A stretch of 64,000 nucleotides of DNA from Prunella strophiata (lineage: Eukaryota > Chordata > Aves > Passeriformes > Prunellidae). The notes beneath the pieces were generated by a model that worked only from the letters and a program-made list of their open reading frames with translations, had not been told where the DNA came from and searched no databases. Shown piece by piece: positions 1 through 11,400 of this stretch. Each line of letters opens with the position of its first letter. Position 1 is the stretch's first letter. The position numbers were made by a program, and so were the translations under genes. The DNA is taken from the NCBI GenBank assembly GCA_036583965.1, contig JAZBQD010000015.1:28618310-28682309 (forward strand), in the 5' to 3' direction.

Positions 1-490
1 CAGGGCGGGAGGGCACGTTCCTGTGTTTCTGAAGGAGATTAAATACAGGAGCTGGAAGTGCCCGGCTGTCTCCCGAGCAGCGCCATCTCCTCTCCCGCAG
101 CCTCTCGGGGTGAGGAGCGCGGGCTGGCGGCGGTGCGGTAGCTGTGTCACCGGCCCCTCCCGGCTCCGCCGCTGCCTGCCGGGGTGAGCGCCCAGCCATT
201 CTTCCGCCTGCACTTCCTCGGCTCTTTAGCCCCCATTGAGCGGGGAACAGTGGCGGGGGACAAAAGCTGTATACACTGTACAAACAGAGCACTAAAGCGG
301 CAGTACACTGAGTCATTCTTCGCTCTGTGTGAGAACTGAGGGGGACTCTATTCACCGCCTTTGTGCCGGTGTCTGTCAACAGCGCTGTTTGAGGCCAGCC
401 CCATTGTGCCGGCCAATGTTTCTTATTGACCCGAGTCTGTGCCCGCAATGTTCCCAGGGTCGAAGTTGCGAGCGAGAGAATGTTTGAAAA
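1..490. promoter_or_regulatory. CpG island at left edge, likely promoter with non-coding first exon
   Basis: This segment is GC-rich and keeps many CpGs, unlike the AT-leaning DNA that follows. It contains a CCAAT box (413-417), an ETS-like CACTTCCT (about 210-217) and two GGGGTGAG donor-like sites on the + strand, with GT at 110-111 and 184-185. No open frame of useful length lies in it, so any exon here is probably 5' UTR. CpG islands of this kind usually mark promoters of vertebrate genes. The left boundary is cut by the window, so the true start may lie upstream. The link to the + strand terminal exon at 45.6 kb is inference only. Confidence 0.6.
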
Positions 491-3400
491 GGGGTAATCG
501 TGGGCTAAATGCGTTTTTCTGCATTGTCGTCTGACCTATTAAATCTAAACTGCGGTCCGCGTTCATGCAAACAGGTAATTATGTAGTCACAGCTGCAGCC
601 ATTGACATCTGGTTACCGCCCCGTGGAAAAAGGGGATGGAGTGCTCGCCTCTCCCTCCAGGCTCTCAAACGCTGAACTTTAATGATATTAACTGAAAATA
701 GAAGGTGGATTAGCAAGACTGACAGGTCAACAAGGTGGATACTTTATCCAAGAAGGCAGAAATAAGTCTGAGTGCAATTGCTTGGGTATTTCTGCTGCCT
801 TATGCATCAGATTTTTCCCATAGCTGCAGGCTTTGCTGGGGTCTAGAACCAGTTATTATTTAAGGGGTTTAGATCAGGAGAACCACCCAAATATTTTCGT
901 CATCCTGTTGTACAAAACAGTTCTGCAGACATCCACATTTATTGTTTTGCAAGCAGCTTACAGTGGTTCTGGTCCCCATAGGAGGAGTTGCCAGGATTTC
1001 CAGATAACAGACCCTAGTTATCAAAAAGCCAGCATTTCAAAATTTAGTGGTAAGTGTACAAGGGTGATAAAAAACTTCCTGGCCATAAATTATTTTAGGA
1101 AATTGTTTTTGTTTTTGGTTTGTTTTTTTTTTTTTTTTTTCTTTTAGTGTACTTTGGAACTGAGGGCATAGTATTTGCATGTAAATTAGTCTGACACATC
1201 CTCTTTCTCATCCCCCTCTGCTCTCTCCCTTTCTACTGAGAGGGAAGAGATCTCTGCATAGCATAACAGAATTATTAAAACAGCTTGCTTTTCTGTCCTG
1301 CACCACTTTCAGCACTGGGATAGATAACAACCACTATAGAAATTAGCTGAGAGAGTTACAAGGCCCTGGGTGACTTTCATGGCACATCAAGGCTGGGAGC
1401 ACAGTCAGTGCTGGGTGCAGGGCAGGAGAGAAGTGCAGCCAGCTGATAAATCCCTCCTTTAAGGGATCACTTGCAGGGATGAATGGTTATCTGCTTCTCC
1501 TTGCATTTGCATCCCAGTGCTGCTCCTTAGGAGTCAATTATTCTGAAGTACTGTTGCAATGTGAACTGTCATGAAACAGGGAGAGTAAGTGTTACATATT
1601 ATGATATCAATAGGTAGATACAGATATATGGATGTAACCTTCCAATATATGGTCTTCTAACATTATGGAAGGACTATAATTGCCAAAAGAGTGAAATGTT
1701 CTCCCTTAAAGGTGTATCCACTGTTAGAGATCAGAGAGCTGGGTTCTTCATTCATGGAGCAGGGAGGAAGAAAATGTGGTCTGCTCAGATTCAAGGGAAT
1801 CTGTTTGTATTATGGATCTCTCAAATTGCCTTGTGCAGGCATCTGTTATGTAATTAGCTTTTTTCTTCTTTTTTTGTCAGTTGACTTTTACTACATCTCT
1901 ACCTTCTTCTAGTCCTTACAGGCCTCTAGGGAATGGACTGAGCTTCTTATGAAAAAAAAGCAAGGTTAAAATGTGCAAACCAAAAATATTTCAAGTGTAT
2001 GTAGAAATGTGTTTGCATTACTGTGTTTTTCAGGCAGAGGACAGTAGGGGAAGATTGAGTCCATCTGCCAGCAAAAGACAGTTAAATTGCATCTTCACAA
2101 TTATTTGATTCTGTGGCTCTTCAATACTTACTGCTGTAGGAAAGGATAAATTTTCTTAGTAACATTTCTGATATACCAGGACTATATACAGTCTCTTTGC
2201 TGCCTCTGCATCAACACAGTTTTTTCCAAATATTTAGAAAGTTCTATTTGTGCATTCCCTGGATAGATGTATTAAGTTCATAAAAATACTAAATAGTTGT
2301 AGGAATTTGTTGTTTTCACTTATGTAGCTTTGTCTTCTAAACCACTTGCCCAATTCTCTGCTTAAAAATGAATATTCAAAATAGACTATTTCCTTTACAA
2401 TACCTGCTGGTTTTTTTCAGTGTAAAGGGAATACCAAGGAATGACGTAATGTAAAGGACTCAATTGTCTAAATCAGTGTTCTCTTCAGCTGTATTATCTG
2501 TAGAGGAGATAAATGAGACCTCAGCTTTATCCTGCAGAGGTCTGTAAATGCCTTACACTCCTTGAAATACTTTAATTCTACAACTGAGAAAACCCGTTCC
2601 ACTTCAAATATGAAAAGTCAGGATGAATTTGAAATGAGAATTGTTAGCAGAGATCAAGAAGCTTCCTGGTTAAGCTGTCTTTTTCCCTGTCTTACCTAAT
2701 AAGTAAAACTTGATCAAACTTTTAATTTGAGTATTCCAGTTTTGATGTCATGTGCATCCTGTGATGTCTCAGCTGTAATTCTCAGCTGTCTCTTCATGTA
2801 ATTCAAAAGGAGTTATAAGAATACACTTTCTGAAGAGGCTGAGTTGACTTGTCTTTAGATATGTCACCCAACTTACTGAAATAGGCATTAACCACTGCAG
2901 CATTCTTGTATGTTTGGAATGTGGTGCTGTATAATGAAAGAAAAGTTGAAAACTTAGATATAGGAATTATTATGTGCTCAGTAGTGCAGAGCAATAAGGT
3001 AGTAACATCAATGTAATCAAGGGAAGTCTTGCATTGTATGCATGGTTTAACCTCATGTTTCAGCAAACAGGACATGATAGACAAAATTCTTATAGTTCTA
3101 GACAAAATAAGAGAGCAGAAATACAGAGTTCTTGGATGTGCTCTGAAGACTGATTGCCTGCACATGCAATATGTGTACTCAACATTCTGGCCTGCACTTG
3201 GTGGAGAATAACTTCAGTGTGGGCTCTGAGGTTCTTTCTGAAGTTGTTATGCTTACTGGTAAAGTCAGCCTTGAATATGATGCATATTGATGCAATTTAC
3301 ATATAGTGCATATATAGGCATAATCTAAATGGCCTTAGTTTCGTGTACCTTAGAAGGAGAGTAAAGTGTGATTAAAAAGAAAAAAAGTATCTATGAAAAA

Positions 3401-5400
3401 TTAGTTGGCTTGTTTCAACAAAGGGCCCCAGGATGTCATAACCAATGTGTAAAAATCCAGCATGCTTGGCACACATTGCTCCCGTGAGTTCAAAAGAACT
3501 CTATGAAAACTGAAGTGACCTTTCTAAAAATATATTTGAGGGCAGACCCTTGGAGTAGGGGAAGTAATGTTCCAGTGGCACCAAGTGGGACAGCCCTTTT
3601 CCCATACATGACATTTGTGGATTACAGCTATACAGAAAATATGGCAGAGAAGCATAGGAATATACAGTACCTATAGATGAAGGCTTTCCTGCCACCACAG
3701 CTCCTTCCAGGATTTGTCTTCATACAAGGCCTGTAGGAAAGGAAAGGTTCTGTAAACTCTATCCAGCTGAATGCTATCCATTTTCCTTACAAAATTTTCT
3801 TCAGGTTTTTAAAAAGTGCATTTATCTCCGCAGAAAACTGAAATAGCACAAAACATTTGAAATATTCTTACTAAATAAAAAAAAAAAAAAACCACCCTCA
3901 ATTCTTAAGGCCACTAGGTGATGTGCAGCATTGTCTAATAATGAGAAAACTTCTGAGCATGTTCGTATAACCTATGCAGGGTTCTGGATGTGTTGAAATT
4001 AAGAACTCAGTGTTACTTTAGAGAAATACAGCTATAGGGAGGATCAGATATTTTAGTTGTTAACATACTGTCTAAAGCAAAGAACTTAATTTCAAAAAGA
4101 GTAAACTTGTACACAACCAAAATCAGATCAGTAATGGTTTTGGAATACAGCTCTGGTTTTCCTCCCAGTGGGGCTAATGCACAGTAAGAACAAAGGAGTG
4201 AGATTTGCTTACAAATTACCTCATTTAGACTTTGTAAAATTCAAGATTTATTTCTGCAAAGTAATCAAAGGCTCCATTACAAATGTCTTTTATACTCTGC
4301 AGTATGAGGGCACCTGGCTAGTCAACTATATTTTCTGGTTTTATAACTCTCTAAAAGTTGACACAGTTTGCTTTTTCCTGATGGTTTGATTGCATGTGGA
4401 CATTTCCCATATTCAAGTTCAGATAATTTTTTTCCCTAGTTACTAGAATGAAATTAACTTAGTTTTTCTCTCTGTCACATTGTGACTTATATTGCTTTTT
4501 ATTAGGGAAGATTTCTATGTACAGACAGGATGCAGTGCTTAAACAGGGTTTTTGAACAATAAAGTATAGATGCAAACAGCCTCGGCGTGGGTTTCCTTTT
4601 ACCCCCTCTGACAATTGTCACAGCTTCCCCTCATTCAGTCCAGTGGCAGTTGTTCTTTGTGTGAGACCAATAGATAGTACTGGTAGATCAGCAAATGTGT
4701 TTATGTTTCATCTCTTGTAAAATAAAATGCAGTTCTGGATTCTTCAGGTGTCCTCATTTTCCTTATAAGAACATTGCTGCTTCTCTGCAGCCTTCAAGAA
4801 TAAAATGAAAAACTGTTTGGAAAGTAAAGAATTTTTAACAGCCTATTCTCGCTTTATTTTTTTAAAGGGAATTTCTGCTCTGTGATAAATTGAGGTATTT
4901 TTCTTTGAAGGAAAATATTCATGGCAATACACATCAAATTAGTGCAGGTGGAATGCATATTCACTTAGAAATGCTGCTGAAAGTTATAGTGCCAACTACC
5001 TCATTAATTCACCTTAATTTATGGAATTGGTGAGGTAAAAATGTTAAGGGCTTGGAGACCGCACAGCACTGGTAACAGGAAAGCTGCTCAGGGATTTTTA
5101 GGAGGAAGATGCTTATACCTTGGTGCTTCTGGAGAAGGTATGTGCAGTGGAGGGTTAACTCCCTGACACACTGAAGTGTCTTAATTAGAGCTTGGCAAAG
5201 AGCCATGGTCAGTAGAAATATGCAGTGCCTGAGACAGCAGCAATAACTGGTGGTCTGAGCCTCTGGCGAAATCTCCTGCATTCAGCAGCACACTCTGCCT
5301 CTGCCTACCTGTTGTGGGAAAGCAAGACACTGCTCAGACCTGAAACAAAGCAGCCAAGCATTTTCCCATCCAGCTTCACCATTTTACACTTTAGAAGAGA
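491..5400. other. Non-coding, intron-like DNA
   Basis: AT-leaning, CpG-poor sequence. It contains a T-run of about 19 (1122-1140) and an A-run of about 15 (3877-3891). The open frames here lack splice-site support and show no protein-like composition. I see no recognisable repeat family or RNA gene. Confidence 0.6.
1122..1140. repeat. Poly-T run
   Basis: An uninterrupted run of 19 T. It is not attached to a recognisable retroelement body on either side, so it is treated as a simple homopolymer. Confidence 0.9.
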
Positions 5401-5483
5401 GGATGTGGAGATGTGGAGAGGGGGGAGATACCTGTCAATAAAAATAGCTTTAGCAGCGACTCGCTGCACGTAGGAGTCTGCAG

Positions 5484-8400
5484 CTGAAGGAGAGATGAGT
5501 GAAAACTGCAGAGCAGATCCGGTTTTGCACACTGAAGGGAATGAGTGCAATACTTGCCTTAAAATAAGAAGATGGGAGAATTTGAAGATTGAGGCTGAGA
5601 AGATTTTAAAACATTGATGACCTCTGGTGATGCTTTTCAATTGGGAATTACTGCATGTGTTTGAAGAAGGAGGATGATTTACTTTTAAGAATTATTAATA
5701 GATGCTTCTTTCACACTGTTATAGGCTATTTACAAGTCCTGGTAGGAAAAATATAGTATCAAATTGCCAAATTAATCCTGTATTGTCATAGGATGGCAGA
5801 TTAAATGTAAAACAAAACACCAAACCTGTTACTAAAAAATTAAATGTAAAACTACTTATAATTTCAGGACTACGGTTGCTGGATCTTACAATGCGAAATA
5901 CGAAGATACAGATTTGGAATAGAATGAAGCTGATAACATTGTGTCTGTAGAGACACATTCAGAAAGACAGTAGCTACTTCTGTAGCTGCTGTGTCCATAA
6001 AGTGCATAGAAAGGCTTTTTACAATGTAAAAAAAGCCCAGAATTTGTATGACTGCACCTTGGTATCTCTGTGAATGCTGAAATTTCCCATACCTGTGTTA
6101 GAAAAGAAGAAAAATATGTTGTAAGTTTGAGGGATTTTCCAGAGGTACAAACAGTAATTGAGCTCTTCAATTTCTCTCTAAATTCCAGTGGAAATTAAAC
6201 ACCTAAATCCAGTCTGTGAAGGCCTGAGAATTATCTCCTTTCAGGTATAGTGGCATCAATAATGCATTTCAGTCTCACTATACAAAACCACAGTACCAAA
6301 ATAGTCTTTACTGGTATTAATACTTAACAATAAATAACAAGATTGAATCAAAACCACACTAGTGTGTCTGTTTAAATCTCTAGGTAGAGATTTTCTTCAC
6401 TTCATCCACACTCTGCATTACATAGTAAATCACATCAGTGACTTGCAGGTCACAGCAGAGTGCAAGTCCTGCTAATTAGTGAGGAACTGAATGGTCATTT
6501 AATTCATGCCAATTATGTGCATAATAATAATCTGTTATTTTATCACCTCATTGGAGCATTTCTGGAGTCTCTAACTCTACCCTTGCCTACTGAGTGACAG
6601 CAGAGTGGCACTGGCAGTGCCAGTGCTGCCCACGTGTGTCAGGCTGGTGGGTGCCATTATGGACCTGTATGAGTAGGTTTTTACTGTATAGACAGAAATC
6701 TAAAAAAACAGCTGTGAATTGGAATCTTCAGTTTGCCCAGATAAAAACCCAATTTGAATAAGATGATAATAGTTCTGGAAGGCTGTCTCCTGTGTTATGC
6801 TTTCTATTCACAAGTTTGACTTTTTGCCTGGGATGATTATGCATCATCTCAGATGAACCCATCAGAACTTTCTAGCAATGATAGTCCACCCTGCAAAGCA
6901 AAAAATAGGAGCTGTTCCCATAGCATTCAATCACAGCCCTGGCTGCTTGAGATGAGAAGGACCTTCTTTGTGAAGAACATCATCTGCTTAGGTCTTACTG
7001 CATGAAGAAGGGTCACCTTCTGCTTGAAAAAGATGATCTCTTTCAATTTACAGTAAGCTCGGATGCAAAGAATTCTGAGTCCTATGGAAGATTTTCCAGT
7101 ATGTATTTGGAGTTTAAGGAATTGAGGGGTTTCCCCACCTGCATGGTAACTGAGACAGCCAGCTCTTCTTGTGTGAGCACTCAGTTGCATGCCATGGCAA
7201 GTATCTGTTCCCTGCCTAGTGAAGATATGGGTTATCCCTTCCTACAGCATCCTGGAGCATGGATATGTTTTTTTCTGACCAGATTGGTCTTGGGTACATG
7301 CAGCTACTTTCAAGTTAATTTTACGGCAGAAGTTGTGTGTTTACATTTTCTGCATATGTTTTCTAGGAGAAATATTTGGGCAGTCAATGGTCTGATCTCC
7401 TTTTTCAAATGTTTATGCCATTATTTTAAATAAAAGTGGCAAAGTCAGTACTTAAATATATTTCCTGTAAACTGTTTGCATGTATGTTTTATTCTAAGGA
7501 ATGTAGCAGAGCTATATAAATTTGTATTTAGACACTTGTAAAAATAGCAATTTGACCCAGTTATCTGAGAGCAGTCACTTTATGAAAGAGCTGCTGAAGA
7601 TCAATGAAGACCTACCATGAGAAAATTCAAATTGGAGTGTATAATGAAGATTTACAATGAAAAACTCCATAGTTAAATTATTTGAAAATTAGGTATATCG
7701 CATGTATTTCACTCAGACTCTCAGTGTTTAATGTCAACATGTTTTGTGGACAGAAGGGAAAAAGTCAATGTCAGAAGCTTGACATCAATAAATGTTTTTG
7801 TGCCATCTCCATGGCCTTCTAATAGCAAACTAGAATGGCAGGAGCTATACAACACGTGCAAAACTCAGTTAAAACCATAGTGCATTAATATCACTGGATA
7901 GTTCATTGTCTGAATGAAAAGATTCAGTGAGTTTGCTTCCATAGGATGCTGCCTTTGTTAATGGTAGCCACCAGTATTTTCATTATTGGCCAGGGTGATG
8001 CAATCCTGAGTGTGCTCGTTAAATGTGGAGGTGATGTCCAGCTGAGAGTGGCTGCTAATCCAGTTTCTGGTTCCTTTAAACTGTAATATGGCCTTCAAAA
8101 TTAAGTTGATGAGTTGGAGAAGGGGTCTGAAAAAAGCTGTTGACAATCGGAAGGTACAGTTGCAAAGTGTTGGACATAGGCAGAGATGGGCATCGAATGG
8201 TAGACAGTGATTCTGCAAAGTCTTCCTGTTACTGTAGTTAAAAAGCTATGTATAAAGAAAGAAAATCATGTATGTCTACATCTCCCCCTTCCCAAGAAGA
8301 AGAAAGTAATAAGGAATAACTTGTTTGGATAAATATAAAGGGTATTTTTGATTAATGTTATTATTTTGATCCATGATGACTTTTTTCACCCTTCTCGTGA

Positions 8401-11400
8401 TGATGGATCCTTACAGCTCCTTACTCCATCCTTCCTTTCCAGTTGAGAAACCAGTGAGTCTGTCCTTTTGACAAGATGATTTTCATTTTGTTAAGAGGAT
8501 TTCTTAAGCCTGCTGGTGGGACAAGTCTGTAGATGTCACAAAAATGGGTTGGGAAGGTGGCGTTGGCCTGCCTTCATTTTGTTGGGAGGAGCCCCACAGC
8601 TGCCAGGTGTGTCTGTGATATCCTCAAGCTGGGACAGAGAGTCACTGGTCAAAGGATACTTGTGGCCATTCACACTGCTCTGTGAGAATGTTTTAATTCA
8701 TTCAAATGCTGAAGTACTGAGGCCATACATGACCTCCTGCCAGGTCAGGTGAATGTCAGTCACAGGGAGTTTGCAATGAATAAAGTATGGTATGGAGGGT
8801 TCCCCTCAGAATAAAGGATTAGCTCTGGACAAACACTTACCTACACCTGTTCAGTGAAAATGTACCTTTTTAATGTAGGATCTCTTGGTTTTGCTTAAAC
8901 TGTGTTAAAGCAAGTGCTGAGTCAGTTGCATGTATATTAAAAGGTATAAATACATGAAAGGAATAACAGTTTGTTCATCACGCATTTTTCAGTCACTTCT
9001 TCAGGTTTTTATTACTTCAAATGAAAGAGGTTGTACAAGTATACAGATTTTAAATTGTTTTTAAAAATGTAAACCAATTAAAGGTGGCATTCCTGGTGAG
9101 AAAAAAAACCACTTTTTGCTGAATTATTTTCAGTTTAGATTTATACTTAATTTTTACATCAGTGTTTTTATACAAGTGATTTTTAGAAGCTTTTCATTTT
9201 TGTTTGAACAACAGAAAGTTTCCAGGGTGTCTGTGTTTTGCTTTTTCAATTACTGAATTTTTCTTCTAGGTAAGTTATGAGATTCATGGCCTTTGAATAT
9301 TTTTGTTTAAGGGTAGCTTTTAAAACTACCTTTAAAGTTGCCTTTAATCACAACTATTTAACTTGTGTCTGGGGCTATTTGAAAATAATTGGGGTTTTTA
9401 AGGTGTTTTGAGTGGATGCAGAGCAAGGAATTGAGAGAAAAAGAACTTCCCAGCTGAGCTGTTGCATTTGGTCCCTCCAGCCTGCCTGGGAGCTGATTGC
9501 CTGCCCTCAAAGCCTCTCATTGTGGTTGCCTGTGGCTTCTTGTGGCAGAAACAAGAACATAAAATCAGCTATTTTGGGTAAGACAGCAATACCTCTTGCA
9601 GTACCCAGTCTCCAGCAGTAGCCAGTGCCTGGGGAAGGTTTATAGACAGGGCAATAACAGTGCAGTGCTTTTGTTCAGCTTCCAGCTGGAGGGGCTTCCA
9701 GAGCAAGAGGTAGTGTTCTCATGGTTAATAGCCCCTCACTGATCTCCCCTGCCCCAGTAAAACACTCCTTGAACTTCTGTCAACTGTTTCAGCACCTGCA
9801 ATAACTTATGGCAGAGTATTGCAGCCTGGGTGATAAATGAAGTTATTTTTTTCTTAGCTTATTATGCCAGTTTTATTTAATGCCTGCTTATTCCTGCATT
9901 AGAAGCAACAATGAAGCATTTTACCCACTTGGAGCTTTCCGTGACTCAAGATTCAAATACATTCCTGTTTCTCACACAAAATTAAAGTTTACCAAGGGTC
10001 AGGGGCTACTGGTCACACCGTTCAGTCCTTTCTTTTTGAGGCTGAATAGTCACAGATATTTTTTTTTTTCACTGTTCTCTCCACACTTGGAAGTTTAACT
10101 ATATCCTTTCACAGGCAAGAGGGTCAATAAAGGGGACACTTTTTAAAGCCATTATTTTGTGCAGCAGCATAAAATATTTTAAGTTTAGTTTTCCTTTTTG
10201 TGAGGTAAAGCAAAATACTCGATTTGGGTTTTGACTGCAGCAGAGTCTGAAGCAAATGTTTTCTTTAAAATTGTCTCTTGTAACCCCATGATACTCTTTC
10301 TGAGCAAGAGAGAGTATTTAAGTGTGCACATGAAGTTTAGATATTTTTCCCTTCAATATCACCTGCTTCACATTTAGCCTATGGTGAATTTCATTTGTCA
10401 CTTTATATTCCTATCACTGTATGTACTCTGTGAGGAGCTTGTGTAACTCCTTCTGACCAGCAGTATTTTATTAATGTAAAAAGTTTAAGTTTCTTACTGA
10501 TTTTAAGAGCAGGGAGTTTGTACACAGATTGAAGTATTACATTTAAGTGAGACTTGACTGAATATTTTCCTTTATTGAGAAAATGAACCACTCTATGTTT
10601 GATTTTATCTTTTCCACTCATTGGTGTGATCATTATCTTTCTTAGTCCATGACAGCTTAGCATGGTGTTCTGTGTGGAGTGAGGTTTTTTCTGATCTCCT
10701 TGGAAGAGACCTTGTGAAACACTCTGCAAATTCAAGTAAACTGTTTTGAAGTGATACAGATCAGTAGTTTGGCTGCTTTCAGCCTCATACCAATCCATTT
10801 AATCTGAGTTACTACAGTCTCTCTTATTTTTCCCACTGAAAAAGGAGGCAGAAGTGCATCCAAGGACTGCCTCTCCTTCCCCTGTAGAAGCTGCAGTGAC
10901 TCTTGGAACACCATTTGGACAGACTGCTCCATTATTACAAGGTAACTATGTCCCTGGGACTAGGGAAGAGGAAAAGGAAATTCAAGGCAAATCCAGTGAG
11001 TGAGAAATGAGATACGTGAAAACTTAAAAGAACATAAGTGGAATGCTGGCAGTCATTGCTAGTGTGCTCTAATAGTAACCTTCTTCTTGCCACCTGGGCC
11101 ACTCCTGTCCACAGCTTGAGCAATGTGGTGTGATACAGAAATGTTTAGGGAAGCCAGAGAAGCAGTTTCTTTGGAGTAGTCCCATTGACTCCACAGGAAG
11201 TTTGATCATGCTGCACATCAGAGGTTGTTGGATAGATGAAACCTTGTTTAATCACTGTCTGCTCCTTTAGCCCATCCAGCCTGTCTGTGAGTCCATCTCT
11301 TAAAACTCTGTGTTAGCTTTTGTGCTGGAGTATGTTTACCTCTCATAAACATGCAAGAATGCAAATACATAACTAGAATTTTTAATTTGCTATTAGCTTT

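Noticed and set aside
833..1147. 104-codon frame ending in poly-Phe
   Set aside because: The end is translated poly-T, and the body has no recognisable features.
9240..9290. TTCTTCTAGGTAAGT as an exon
   Set aside because: Acceptor-like and donor-like sequences abut with no exon between them. It is a chance match, or at most a zero-length site.
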